Under the pieces are notes generated by a model. The model did no database searches. It was not told where the DNA came from and saw only the letters and a list, made by a program, of their open reading frames with translations. Made by a program: the position numbers and the translations under genes. Below, one piece after another: positions 34,296 through 43,382 of a stretch of 53,177 nt of DNA (position 1 is its first letter; the number at the start of each line of letters is the position of its first letter). Origin of the DNA: DYEC01 sp034434695. Lineage in GTDB: Bacteria > Chloroflexota > Anaerolineae > Anaerolineales > Anaerolineaceae. Location: positions 1 to 53,177 of the forward strand of contig DAOTYY010000048.1 of assembly GCA_034434695.1 (NCBI GenBank). The letters are read 5' to 3'.

Positions 34296-35348
34296 TCATT
34301 GTCCTTTCAGGAAATCCTGCAAGGCTTCTTTGCTGATTCGGTAGGCAGCACCAATCTTACGCGCCTTCAGCTCACCAGCATTGATCGCAGCAATGACATC
34401 TTCCTCTGAAACCTTCAAGAACTGTGCTGCTTCTGAAGGTGTCATAATATCCGGCATAACAGCTCCTGCACCTGTCGCTTCCGCGCTAGATTTTGCCCCT
34501 GCACCAGTCACTCCTTGCAAAGATTGACCAATCACCTGACCCAGTCCCATGCCTGCGCCAATCCCTGCCGTCAGACCGGCACCACCACTTGGGTTCTGAG
34601 CCGCTTCGCGCAAGGCATCTGCCGCCTGAAGCTGGGTATATACATTCATATCCAACATGCCCATTGCACGCAGTTCTTCTGCTGATTTCTCGGAGGGTTT
34701 TAAGTTGGCAATGTAAAAACTCTTCAGCGTCAAACCAATGGCAGCAAAATCATCCTGGGCTTTTGCGCGCACCCCCGCTCCCAATTCCTCTGTTAAGCCA
34801 ATCAACTCAACAACGCTGTGTTTCTGCGCCGTCTCGCCTAGTAAATCTTGCAGTTTGGAAAGCAACATGTTACGCAAGCGATTTTCAATGTCGGCCGTAC
34901 GGTAAACACCCTGAGCCCCAACCAGTTGGGTTACAAATTGCTGGGGATCTGCCACCTGAAAACTATATGTACCAAAGCCCTGCAAAAGCGCCACTCCCAA
35001 TCCCATGCCGGGATTCCTCACAATGATTGGCTGTGGCGTTCCCCACTTCCGATCGGCAAATTCCTTCATTGACACAAAATATACTTCAGCCGTGAACGGC
35101 GTGCGTTCGTTAAAGAGTTTTCCAATCAAATCAACCAATTTGGGAATATTAGCAGTAACGAGGGTGTGCATTCCGGGACCAAACACGTCCAAAGCCTTAC
35201 CACTGCGGAAAAACACAGCCCTTTGCGACTCGCGCACGATAACTTGCGAGCCAATTCGCAAATCGGCAACGCCAGTTTCGGGAAACCGATGGACAATCTC
35301 ATCCGCCATCTCGCTTGGATATTCAACGACATCAAATACCCTACCCAT
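34296..35348 (-). CDS. SPFH-domain (YdjI/virion-core-like) protein with C-terminal excisionase-type HTH
   Basis: 350 aa. Residues 30-240 form an SPFH/band 7 domain of the YdjI type: VREPSQ-like start (VRESQRAVFFRSG), then IVRNPGMGLGVALLQGFGTYSF, LRNMLLSKLQDLL and LTLKSFYIANLKP. A Gly/Ala-rich linker (270-300) follows. Instead of the zinc ribbon often seen, residues 302-350 form an HTH_17/excisionase-like domain (MTPSEAAQFLKVSEEDVI, AINAGELKARKIG, AYRISKEALQDFL). SPFH proteins form membrane-associated rings or scaffolds. The upstream coiled-coil gene is probably its partner. GGAG six bases upstream fixes the start. No TM segment is obvious. Confidence 0.8.
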   Translation of the reverse strand: MGRVFDVVEYPSEMADEIVHRFPETGVADLRIGSQVIVRESQRAVFFRSGKALDVFGPGMHTLVTANIPKLVDLIGKLFNERTPFTAEVYFVSMKEFADRKWGTPQPIIVRNPGMGLGVALLQGFGTYSFQVADPQQFVTQLVGAQGVYRTADIENRLRNMLLSKLQDLLGETAQKHSVVELIGLTEELGAGVRAKAQDDFAAIGLTLKSFYIANLKPSEKSAEELRAMGMLDMNVYTQLQAADALREAAQNPSGGAGLTAGIGAGMGLGQVIGQSLQGVTGAGAKSSAEATGAGAVMPDIMTPSEAAQFLKVSEEDVIAAINAGELKARKIGAAYRISKEALQDFLKGQ

Positions 35349-35377
35349 GTCTCACTCCATTTCCTCTGAATTAGAAA

Positions 35378-35908
35378 TTACTGTGCTGTTTCTTGACCAC
35401 TCAGTATTACCTCTGAGCGGCGATTAAAAGCCTCAACAGCTTGTTGAGCAACCCCGGTCACATTGCGGATTGCCGCAGGCAAACCCTCCGAACCAATGGA
35501 CGTTTCAACAAGATCAACTGCTCTCGCCAGTTCGTCAACGGAATCTAAAAGAGCAAGGTCATACTCATAGAGCTTTGCTAGTTCTTCCTGATTAACCTTA
35601 ATACTGTCGAAAAGGCCAGCATAACCATAGGATGCCGTCTTAATACGGTCGATAAACTGCCGTATCTTAATCGCAGCACCTTCCAGATCATCCAAATATT
35701 GTATCTCCCCATGACTGATCAGGTCACGCTGTAAGCCGGAAAGTCGCTTCCATTGCTCCTCAAAACGGGCTGCTACGGTCTGGCGTACAAGTTGATCAGC
35801 GGCGCGACGGTTTTGACGCTCAAAATAACCGCTGAATCCAGGAATCTTGCTCAAAATCTTTTTGAATATATCCGATTCCTCGGTGACACGGTTGAAAAAA
35901 TCGCTCAT
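35378..35908 (-). CDS. Alpha-helical protein of unknown function, likely SPFH partner
   Basis: 176 aa, almost wholly helical with heptad-like patterns between about residues 35 and 145. It has no TM segment and no recognised motif. GGAGG seven bases upstream of ATG 35908. It is 29 bases ahead of the SPFH gene in the same direction and is the first gene of that pair, so the two are probably co-expressed. Similar helical proteins often accompany band 7 proteins; a binding role is inferred. Confidence 0.65.
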   Translation of the reverse strand: MSDFFNRVTEESDIFKKILSKIPGFSGYFERQNRRAADQLVRQTVAARFEEQWKRLSGLQRDLISHGEIQYLDDLEGAAIKIRQFIDRIKTASYGYAGLFDSIKVNQEELAKLYEYDLALLDSVDELARAVDLVETSIGSEGLPAAIRNVTGVAQQAVEAFNRRSEVILSGQETAQ

Positions 35909-36080
35909 GCTGGCTCCTCCATTTTATAATAACAAGAGTATACTGTAACCTTTATGCATTATAGCGTGAAATACAAACTTTTACATCACAGAACTTTTGG
36001 AATATTTACGTTGACAACATTAAAAATAAATTAAATCTTCTTCTGAATGAACTTCAATCTTGACTTCTCAGGTATTTGTA

Positions 36081-37103
36081 ATGTATAACGCCTCCCACGA
36101 ACACCTCTCAAAGATCCGGGAATTTATCTTTCTATCAGTTAGCGCAATTCTGTGTGCCGCATTATTGGCCACATTTATACAGATCTCTGGCGTCAATCGA
36201 AACTCAAGAGCGGGTTTCCGCGAGATGCTATATGGGACCGCCTACAAGCCATATGTCTATCGGGTCTTAATACCCGGCATTGTACGCGGTGCGCTTTTCG
36301 TCATTCCAACGCCGCTCGAGGATGCTGTTCGTGACAGAATTAACCAAAATCAGACTATACAAAGATGGCTTATCACCTTCAACGCCCCACCCGACCTTGT
36401 ATTGGAAGCACTGCTGGTTTGGATTATTATGTACTTTTCATTGCTCGGATTTTGCTACTCACTCCGTTATCTTTTATCCATCACGGGAGGTATTAAGTCT
36501 CCCTTTTTTATAGACCTTTCTACCCTGTTTGCTTTGTCTCCCTTGTTTCTGTTTTTTGGCTTTGGTTACATCTACGATTTCACGACACTTTTCCTCTTCA
36601 CACTCGCCCTTGCCTGGATGGCACGTGAGAAATGGTTAGCCTATCTTTCATTATTCGTACTGACTTGCTTGAATAAGGAAACCGCCATCCTGCTACCACT
36701 GGTCTTCTTCACGCACTACAAAGACCAAAACCGAATGCCACGCTCACGGTTTTTGACTCTGCTGACCATGCAGGGGGTCATTTACGCTCTTGTCAAAGGC
36801 TGGCTCTTTTATAAGTTTCAAAATAACCTAGGGGAACCCGTGGAGATACACTTGATAGAATACCAGATGGTTTTACAAAAACAACCTTGGGTTGGCATTG
36901 TCTCTCTATTTTTATTGGCGGTCCTCTTGCTACTGGCTTTTTACAACTGGAAACGCAAGCCCCTTTTCCTTCGTCATGCGCTGATTATGGTCCTTCCGTT
37001 GTTGGCACTGATTATTCCCTTCGGTTTTCCGTATGAGTTTCGAGTTTTTTACGAGACGTACCCCGTCTTCAGCTTGCTGGTTATCTTGAATATCACAAGA
37101 TAG
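36081..37103 (+). CDS. Polytopic membrane protein, GT-C-like, unknown function
   Basis: 340 aa from ATG 36081 (AGGT seven bases upstream); a TTG at 36060 is a poorer alternative. About eight TM segments. The first outer loop has PYVYRVLIPG, and CLNKETAILLP near residue 210 resembles a motif seen in uncharacterised GT-C-type proteins. The order of membrane segments is compatible with a lipid-linked sugar transferase, but catalytic residues cannot be identified. It stands alone upstream of the pilin gene; a TTGACA at 36011 lacks a good -10 box at the right distance. Confidence 0.6.
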   Translation: MYNASHEHLSKIREFIFLSVSAILCAALLATFIQISGVNRNSRAGFREMLYGTAYKPYVYRVLIPGIVRGALFVIPTPLEDAVRDRINQNQTIQRWLITFNAPPDLVLEALLVWIIMYFSLLGFCYSLRYLLSITGGIKSPFFIDLSTLFALSPLFLFFGFGYIYDFTTLFLFTLALAWMAREKWLAYLSLFVLTCLNKETAILLPLVFFTHYKDQNRMPRSRFLTLLTMQGVIYALVKGWLFYKFQNNLGEPVEIHLIEYQMVLQKQPWVGIVSLFLLAVLLLLAFYNWKRKPLFLRHALIMVLPLLALIIPFGFPYEFRVFYETYPVFSLLVILNITR

Positions 37104-37141
37104 GACTACAAGATTGTAAGGTATTTGTAATGCCAACAACC

Positions 37142-37169
37142 TTGAAAAAGAACCGAAACACACTATAAT
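37142..37169 (+). promoter_or_regulatory. Promoter of the Flp pilin gene
   Basis: TTGAAA (37142-37147) and TATAAT (37164-37169), 16-base spacer. The leader of about 37 bases contains a full-consensus AAAGGAGGTGA, so pilin expression should be high. Confidence 0.65.
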
Positions 37170-37212
37170 CAAAACAGATAGCGATTTTATGAACAGAAAG
37201 GAGGTGACAAAA

Positions 37213-37359
37213 ATGCTGTTCGCACCCAAGGAAAAGGGCCAAGGTCTGGTAGAGTACGCGTTGATTCTTGTTTTAGTGGCCGTTGTTGTGATTGTTATTC
37301 TTGCACTGCTCGGCCCGGCTATCGGAAGAGTCTTCAGCGACATCGTCAACTCCATCTAA
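37213..37359 (+). CDS. flp: Flp/Fap-type pilin
   Basis: 48-residue prepilin. The short cytoplasmic leader MLFAPKEKG ends at Gly, followed by QGLVEY: the Glu at +4 after the processing Gly and the adjacent Tyr are the Flp hallmark. A 24-residue hydrophobic helix (ALILVLVAVVVIVILALLG) and a short C-terminal GRVFSDIVNSI complete it. It is the structural subunit of the Tad pilus encoded just downstream. AAAGGAGGTGA lies five bases upstream. It has its own promoter and terminator, so it is transcribed apart from the assembly genes. It needs a prepilin peptidase, which is not in the window. Confidence 0.88.
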   Translation: MLFAPKEKGQGLVEYALILVLVAVVVIVILALLGPAIGRVFSDIVNSI

Positions 37360-37387
37360 CCTCACCAACACAATTCATTTCACTGAA

Positions 37388-37425
37388 CAAAAAGGGCTCT
37401 GGGTGACAGGCAGAGTCCTTTTTGT
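37388..37425 (+). terminator. Strong intrinsic terminator after the pilin gene
   Basis: AAAAAGGGCTCTG (37389-37401) pairs with CAGAGTCCTTTTT (37411-37423) over a 9-base loop, with one G-T pair and a T run. It would limit read-through into cpaB and keep pilin in excess. Confidence 0.85.
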
Positions 37426-37542
37426 CATATGTTCAACTTTTCAAAAGAAAAAACCAATTTGGTATAGACGTATTCATTCACTTTTAGTCGTATAATAATA
37501 AAAAGTTGGTTTTCCGAATTCTTTGCGTACAAGGAGGTACAT

Positions 37543-38694
37543 ATGGCCGCAGGTGGTCGTCGCAGAAGAGGTAGTGTTTTTATTATTCTTGCGCTGATAC
37601 TGATTCTGGTACTGGTTGCAGTTGGCTTTCTTTTGCGCGACCAGATTATTGGGTCCATAACTGGAGGGGGTATCGCGCAACCATTACCCACTTCCACCCC
37701 CGTACAGAATCTGGTTAAGATTTTAGTACTGGCTCAACCGGTCAGTCGCGGGACTCTGATTACCGAAGCCATGTTGGCTTCCATTGAGTATCCGCAAAGC
37801 GCGATGATTGTTGATGGCACAAATGAACTATTTTTCCGCGAAGAACGAAAACAAGAGATTATTGACCGAAAGCTGCGGGCCCGTTATGACCTACAGAATG
37901 GAGTGCCGCTAACGGAAGCTTTGCTTACCGACCGACCAATGGGATCATACGCCTCTAATAATATTGAAAAGGGCAAAGTGGCAATCTCTATTCCAATGAA
38001 TCGCTTATCTTCTGTGTCCTATGGACTATATCCAGGGGACCGGGTTAATGTCATTGCGTCCATATTGCTCGTTGACATTGACGCCAGCTTCCAGTCCCGC
38101 CTGCCCAATTACTCAGCCCAGATTATCGCCCCCGGTCCAGCCTCTCCCGAGGGAGGACCAACAAACTTAAGCATAACGGTAACCTCTGGTGGAGCTGCTT
38201 CTACTCAGGGTCGCGCTGAGCTGGACACAACGCTGAATCAGGCTATCTACGTTGTCCCCTCCGAACCTCAAAGGCCTCGCCTGGTGAGCCAGACACTGGT
38301 ACAGGATGCTATGGTGCTTTGGGTGGGTGAATTTCCCGGCGGTGATGTTGACTTGAACAAACCCACCCCTACTCCCCCTCCGGCTCCTGAGGGGCAGGCA
38401 GCAACTCCTGCACCAACACGGCCTGACATCGTAACACTTGTTGTATCACCTCAAGACGCAGTTACATTAAATTACCTGATGTTGGCTGGGGCTAACCTCA
38501 ACATAGTTTTACGCAGTGCAGGTGATACACAAGCACCTCCAACCCAGGCTGTAACCTTACAATACGTTCTAGACCAATACGGCATTCCATACCCCGCCAA
38601 GTTGCCCTATGGACTGGAACCCAGACTCGATCTTCTGCCGCCTACTCTCCAAAACACCACTTCGCAACCTGTTCCTGTTGTGACCGGTCCATAA
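37543..38694 (+). CDS. cpaB: Flp pilus assembly protein CpaB/RcpC
   Basis: 383 aa. A basic N-terminus (GGRRRRG) and one TM helix (12-32) are followed by an outer region with an SAF-like domain near residues 60-130 (VSRGTLITEAML, GVPLTEALL) and an RcpC/CpaB-like domain (GKVAISIPMNRL, LYPGDRVNVIAS). A Pro/Thr-rich linker sits near 290-310. In diderms it contacts the secretin; with no secretin here it may contact the cell wall or pilus base. AAGGAGGT four bases upstream of the ATG. TATAAT at 37491-37496 might serve as its own -10 box. Confidence 0.88.
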   Translation: MAAGGRRRRGSVFIILALILILVLVAVGFLLRDQIIGSITGGGIAQPLPTSTPVQNLVKILVLAQPVSRGTLITEAMLASIEYPQSAMIVDGTNELFFREERKQEIIDRKLRARYDLQNGVPLTEALLTDRPMGSYASNNIEKGKVAISIPMNRLSSVSYGLYPGDRVNVIASILLVDIDASFQSRLPNYSAQIIAPGPASPEGGPTNLSITVTSGGAASTQGRAELDTTLNQAIYVVPSEPQRPRLVSQTLVQDAMVLWVGEFPGGDVDLNKPTPTPPPAPEGQAATPAPTRPDIVTLVVSPQDAVTLNYLMLAGANLNIVLRSAGDTQAPPTQAVTLQYVLDQYGIPYPAKLPYGLEPRLDLLPPTLQNTTSQPVPVVTGP

Positions 38695-38751
38695 AAACAG
38701 AGGGTAAAACGCTGGAATTAATGGTGATATATAAAACATTTGGAGTAATAT

Positions 38752-39981
38752 ATGCCCGTTCAGGAAAAAATCCGGGTCTTGATTGTTGACGATATCGCAG
38801 AAACCCGCGAAAATATCCGGCGTCTTCTGCAATTCGATCCGGAGATCGAAGTCGTGGGTGCTGCCAAAAGCGGAAAAGAGGCAATTGATCTTTCAGCGCA
38901 ACTTAAACCAGATGTCGTCATTATGGACATCAATATGCCCGACATGGATGGTATTACCGCAACAGAAGCCATCCGCCGTAAAATCCCTTACGCCCAAGTG
39001 GTGATTCTATCTGTGCAAAGTGATGCCCATTACATGCAGCGCGCAATGAGGGTCGGCGCTCGAGACTTTCTCACAAAACCGCCTTCAATTGATGAACTCA
39101 CCGCCGCTATCCACCACGCCGGCGTGATGGCACACGAAGAGCGAATCAAAGCTGCACAAGCCCTTCCTCCGGGTGTGATCCCTGGCGCCGCAGGTGTCCC
39201 GCTTACCTTCCAGGGCAAAGTGATCGTTGTATATAGCCCAAAAGGCGGCACCGGCTGTACAATGATTGCAACCAATTTGGCTCTGGCACTGCAAAGCCCC
39301 GAAACCCCAACGGCTTTGATTGACGGAAATATGTTATATGGTGATGTAGCCATTTTTTTCAATGAACAGGTTAAAAACAGCGTGTTAGACCTGACGCCGC
39401 GTGTCGAAGAGCTGGACGCGGACGTTGTTAAAGAAGTAATGATAGATCATGCGGCTTCGGGACTGCACATTCTTGCAGCCCCGCCCAAGCCAGAACTAGC
39501 AGTCAAAGTAGTTAGTGATCAGTTTGCCAAACTATTACAGTTTATGCGTCAGGTCTATGCCTTTACCATTGTGGATACGGCTTCCTACCTGACAGATATT
39601 ACCCAGGCTGCACTGGAAGTTGCCGACCTGATTGTACTGGTGACAACACAGGACATCCCTGCCATTAAAAATGCCAATACGTTTCTGACAATGGCAGATG
39701 CCACAGGCATCCCACGTAACCGTATCCTCTTTGTGATGAATCGCTATGACAAACGCATTACCATTGCACCCGATAGCGTCAGCAAGAGTTTACGGCAGGA
39801 AATTGTTGCAGTGATTCCATTTGACGAACGGGCAGTGGGCAATTCCATCAATCGTGGTCAACCGCTGATCCTGGAAAACAAGGCACACGTGGTTTCTAAA
39901 AGCATCATAGCACTTGCCGAATTAACGCGCAATCGTGTCATTAAATTAGAGATGGAAATCGAACCGATAAGTAAGAAATAG
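38752..39981 (+). CDS. cpaE: Receiver-domain CpaE/TadZ-like ATPase of the Tad pilus
   Basis: 409 aa. Residues 8-125 are a response-regulator receiver with all key residues: D13, D14, phosphoacceptor D59, S87 and K109. Residues 155-400 are a MinD/ParA-type domain with KGGTGCT (164-170) in place of KGGxGKT, so the signature Lys164 is present but the phosphate-binding Lys is Cys169; Walker B-like FTIVDTA follows near 252. TadZ/CpaE proteins place the pilus machine at a cell pole or site. An intact receiver suggests phosphorylation by a histidine kinase, not encoded here. GGAG precedes the ATG. Confidence 0.88.
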   Translation: MPVQEKIRVLIVDDIAETRENIRRLLQFDPEIEVVGAAKSGKEAIDLSAQLKPDVVIMDINMPDMDGITATEAIRRKIPYAQVVILSVQSDAHYMQRAMRVGARDFLTKPPSIDELTAAIHHAGVMAHEERIKAAQALPPGVIPGAAGVPLTFQGKVIVVYSPKGGTGCTMIATNLALALQSPETPTALIDGNMLYGDVAIFFNEQVKNSVLDLTPRVEELDADVVKEVMIDHAASGLHILAAPPKPELAVKVVSDQFAKLLQFMRQVYAFTIVDTASYLTDITQAALEVADLIVLVTTQDIPAIKNANTFLTMADATGIPRNRILFVMNRYDKRITIAPDSVSKSLRQEIVAVIPFDERAVGNSINRGQPLILENKAHVVSKSIIALAELTRNRVIKLEMEIEPISKK

Positions 39982-40005
39982 ATGGTTTAGGGAGAAGGTT
40001 GGTTT

Positions 40006-41373
40006 ATGTCTATACTTAAGCGGTTACAAAGTGACGAATTAAACAAGGCAGGGGGCACCGGTGATGTTCGTGGTCCATCTGCTCCTCACCGCATTGCCCA
40101 CACGGGCATTGAAAGTACCTACCAGGATTTAAAAACACGGGTTCAAAACAAGCTGCTTGCCACTCTTGATCCTGGCACCGATGTTACAAAAGTTGCTGAA
40201 GTTCGCCGCACGATACAAGAAATGTTCGAACAAATCTTGAATGAGGAGAATATCATCCTTTCCCGCTCGGAACGGGCTCGGTTATTTGAACAAATTGCGG
40301 CGGAAATTCTCGGCTTTGGGCCCCTACAGCCTTTGCTTGAAGAGGACAGTATCACCGAGATTATGGTCAACGGTGCAAAGAATATTTACGTCGAGCGGAA
40401 AGGAAAAATCTATCGTGCGCCGGTGGCATTCGAAAGCAACGAACATGTCATGCACATCATTGAAAAGATCGTTGCTCCTCTAGGTCGCCGCGTTGATGAA
40501 TCAAGCCCTTATGTAGATGCTCGCCTGCCAGACGGCTCACGCGTCAATGCGGTCATTCCACCCATTTCATTGATTGGACCAGTACTGACCATTCGGAAGT
40601 TCTCTAAGAATCCTATTACCGTGGAGCAACTGATCCAATTTGGCTCGATCACACCAGAAGCAGTGGAGTTTCTTCAGGCATGTGTAGTTGCTAGATGCAA
40701 TATTGTCATTTCTGGCGGTACAGGCTCCGGAAAAACCACATTACTAAATGTACTTTCTGGCTTTATTCCCTCTGATGAACGAATCATAACGGTTGAAAAC
40801 GCTGCGGAATTGCAACTTCGTCAGGAGCATGTGGTCACACTTGAATCCCGCCCGCCTAACATTGAGGGAAAGGGAGAAATTACGATCCGGCAACTTGTCA
40901 TCAACACACTGCGAATGCGCCCTGATCGTATTATCGTTGGTGAGATTCGCGACGAAGCTGCTCTGGATATGCTTCAGGCAATGAACACCGGGCACGAAGG
41001 TTCAATGACCACTCTCCACTCAAACAGCCCACGCGATACTCTTGCTCGTTTGGAAACTATGGTCTTAATGGCAGGCATGGACCTCCCCGTTCGAGCGATA
41101 CGCGAACAGATTTCATCGGCGATTGATTTGATTGTTCATCAGGAGCGTTTGCGGGATGGCTCGCGCAAAGTAGTTAACATCACAGAGGTAACAGGAATGG
41201 AAGGCGAGGTTATCACACTAACCGATCTGTTTGTCTTCGAACAAACCGGACTTGAAAACGGCAAGGTCATTGGGCGATTGCGGCCAACTGGTTTGCGCCC
41301 CAGATTCATGGAGAAGTTGGAGAGCGCTGGAATTTCGCTTCCACCTTCCATTTTTGGCTTCGGTAAACGCTGA
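40006..41373 (+). CDS. tadA: Tad pilus secretion ATPase CpaF/TadA
   Basis: 455-aa type II/IV secretion ATPase that powers pilus extension and possibly retraction. It shows FGPLQPLLEEDSITEIMVNG (N-terminal domain), Walker A GGTGSGKTT (237-245), Walker B-type RIIVGEIRDEAA (308-319), and the His box TGHEGSMTTLHSN (328-340). It is hexameric and membrane-associated on the cytoplasmic side. AGGGAGAAGG precedes ATG 40006, 24 bases after cpaE. Length and motif order are as expected. Confidence 0.94.
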   Translation: MSILKRLQSDELNKAGGTGDVRGPSAPHRIAHTGIESTYQDLKTRVQNKLLATLDPGTDVTKVAEVRRTIQEMFEQILNEENIILSRSERARLFEQIAAEILGFGPLQPLLEEDSITEIMVNGAKNIYVERKGKIYRAPVAFESNEHVMHIIEKIVAPLGRRVDESSPYVDARLPDGSRVNAVIPPISLIGPVLTIRKFSKNPITVEQLIQFGSITPEAVEFLQACVVARCNIVISGGTGSGKTTLLNVLSGFIPSDERIITVENAAELQLRQEHVVTLESRPPNIEGKGEITIRQLVINTLRMRPDRIIVGEIRDEAALDMLQAMNTGHEGSMTTLHSNSPRDTLARLETMVLMAGMDLPVRAIREQISSAIDLIVHQERLRDGSRKVVNITEVTGMEGEVITLTDLFVFEQTGLENGKVIGRLRPTGLRPRFMEKLESAGISLPPSIFGFGKR

Positions 41374-41419
41374 ACACCACAGCCGGGAAGTTGCTGTTTT
41401 CTCGAAAGGCAGGTGTAAG

Positions 41420-42403
41420 ATGATTATTAATCCCATCATCATTTTAGGAGTTGGCGGTGGTTTAGCGTTACTTCTGTTGTTGATCGGGATTATCACTTCC
41501 ATAACCAGCGAGCGGTCCATCGTTGAAGAACGTCTGGGCCAAATTGCTGAAAGCGGCCGAGTCATTGAACCGGAAAAAAGACGGGTTACAGCAACCCCCT
41601 TAACAGACTGGCTCAATAAGCGTGTTGAAGGGTCATCATGGGCGGAGAAAATCTCAAAGAACCTGGCACGCGCCGACATCAAAATGAAACCAGGCGAGTA
41701 TATTGCTCTGCTCATTATCTCGGCTTTTTTCGTTGGTTTGATTGGGTATCTGCTCGGCGGCCGCTCTATGCTATTTGCAATTCTAGGCGCAGGCGGCGGT
41801 TTTCTGTTGCCTGGCTTATACGTCAAGAGACAGCAAACCAGGCGTCTGATTCGCTTTAATGATCAGCTCAGTGACATGCTCAACTTGATGGTCAATGGGT
41901 TGCGAGCAGGTTTCTCAACTATGCAAGCGATGGAAGCAGTGAGCAAAGAGCTTCCGTCCCCAATTAGTGATGAATTCCGCCGCGTTGTTCAGGAAATGCA
42001 GCTTGGTGTACCAATGGAAAAAGCCTTGGACAACCTCCTGAGGCGTATTCCAAGTGATGATCTTGATCTCTGTATCACCGCAATCAATGTCCAACGCGAA
42101 GTTGGTGGTAACCTGGCAGAAATTTTAGACACGATCTCCTATACCATTCGCGAACGTGTGCGCATCAAAGGCGAGATCCGAGTTTTGACAACCCAGGTTA
42201 TGTACTCCGGGCGATTCTTATCCATCCTGCCGATTGGTGTAATGGGTATCCTGATGCTGCTAAACCGTGAGTATATGATGGAGTTCTTTAAACCAGAAAA
42301 TAACGCGGGGTTTCCTTGTGGTTACGTAGCACTAGGAATTGCAGGACTGCTCATTATCTTTGGATATCTTGCCATGAACAAACTGGCTGACATTGAAGTA
42401 TAG
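41420..42403 (+). CDS. tadB: Tad pilus inner-membrane platform protein TadB
   Basis: 327 aa with four TM segments and a T2SSF domain (LNLMVNGLRAGFSTMQAM near 150-170, INVQREVGGNLAEIL near 225). It forms the platform with TadC that the ATPase acts on. The open frame extends back to 41231 inside tadA, but ATG 41420 follows AGGCAGGTG and gives the normal N-terminal helix MIINPIIILGVGGG, so it is chosen. Confidence 0.92.
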   Translation: MIINPIIILGVGGGLALLLLLIGIITSITSERSIVEERLGQIAESGRVIEPEKRRVTATPLTDWLNKRVEGSSWAEKISKNLARADIKMKPGEYIALLIISAFFVGLIGYLLGGRSMLFAILGAGGGFLLPGLYVKRQQTRRLIRFNDQLSDMLNLMVNGLRAGFSTMQAMEAVSKELPSPISDEFRRVVQEMQLGVPMEKALDNLLRRIPSDDLDLCITAINVQREVGGNLAEILDTISYTIRERVRIKGEIRVLTTQVMYSGRFLSILPIGVMGILMLLNREYMMEFFKPENNAGFPCGYVALGIAGLLIIFGYLAMNKLADIEV

Positions 42404-42424
42404 CCAAAAGGAAGAGGTGATCTT

Positions 42425-43378
42425 ATGCTCTACCTGATCATCGGGATTGGTGTTGTGTTGTTCGGCGCTGCTATTCTGATATACATTGGAATACGAAATC
42501 CTCAAGTGTCAGACGAGATGGCACTCCAGGCGCGTCTGGAAGAACTTACAAAGCGTGGGGAAACAGTTGATCTGGAAAAAATCGAACTCTCTCAACCCTT
42601 TGCCGAGCGTGTGATTTTTCCAATTGCTCGCAAGCTGGGTGAAGTAGCCATCCGGTTTACTCCCCAAAACGCATTACAGTCTATTTCAAAGAAACTGGAG
42701 TTAGCGGGTAGTCCGGCGCGGCTTGATCCAACAATCTTCCTCGCCAGTCAATTCATTGCGATGGCTGTCTTTGCAGGGTTGGTAATTCTGGTCTTTACTG
42801 TTGGACCAACAAAATGGTCGGCTGGACGGGTTGTTTTGGCAGCGCTTCTCTTTGGATTGCTTGGTTTCTACTTTCCACAACTCTGGCTTTCCAGCAAAAT
42901 AACTCGCCGCCAGACAAATATCCGCCGCGCTATGCCAGATGCCCTTGACCTTCTAACCATTTGTGTGGAAGCCGGGCTGGGTTTTGATGCAGCAATGGCA
43001 AAGGTGAGTGAAAAGTGGCAAACCGAACTGTCCCTTGCCTTTGCGCGAGTTATTCAGGAGATTCAACTTGGCAAAATGCGCCGTGAAGCACTACGAGATA
43101 TGGCGGATCGCATTGGGATTCCAGAAATGACTAGCTTTGTAGCCGCAGTTATCCAGAGTGAATCGTTGGGTGTTAGCCTTGCAAAAGTACTGCGCATCCA
43201 ATCGGATCAAATGCGCATTCGACGTCGTCAGCGAGCGGAAGAAGAAGCCCATAAAGCTCCCATCAAGATGTTGATACCAATGGGATTGTTAATTTTTCCT
43301 TCATTGTTGATTGTTCTGTTAACTCCGGCTGGGTTAAGGCTTTTTAGTACTCTTGGACCAATGTTTGGATTCCGATGA
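42425..43378 (+). CDS. tadC: Tad pilus inner-membrane platform protein TadC
   Basis: 317 aa, partner of TadB with the same fold: N-terminal TM helix, T2SSF domain (PDALDLLTICVEAGLGF near residue 180; VIQSESLGVSLAKVL near 240) and a C-terminal TM helix. GAGGTGAT precedes the ATG. The stop lies four bases before the comF start. The complement of Tad genes here is flp, cpaB, cpaE, tadA, tadB and tadC; no TadE/G pseudopilin, peptidase or secretin is in view. Confidence 0.92.
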   Translation: MLYLIIGIGVVLFGAAILIYIGIRNPQVSDEMALQARLEELTKRGETVDLEKIELSQPFAERVIFPIARKLGEVAIRFTPQNALQSISKKLELAGSPARLDPTIFLASQFIAMAVFAGLVILVFTVGPTKWSAGRVVLAALLFGLLGFYFPQLWLSSKITRRQTNIRRAMPDALDLLTICVEAGLGFDAAMAKVSEKWQTELSLAFARVIQEIQLGKMRREALRDMADRIGIPEMTSFVAAVIQSESLGVSLAKVLRIQSDQMRIRRRQRAEEEAHKAPIKMLIPMGLLIFPSLLIVLLTPAGLRLFSTLGPMFGFR

Positions 43379-43382
43379 ACAA

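Noticed and set aside
36011..36036. TTGACA as promoter of the membrane-protein gene at 36081
   Set aside because: No acceptable -10 box at 15-19 bases; the nearest (TTAAAT) is 14 bases away.
37491..37496. TATAAT as a definite cpaB promoter
   Set aside because: No good -35 hexamer at proper spacing in an A/T-rich stretch; kept only as a possibility in the cpaB entry.
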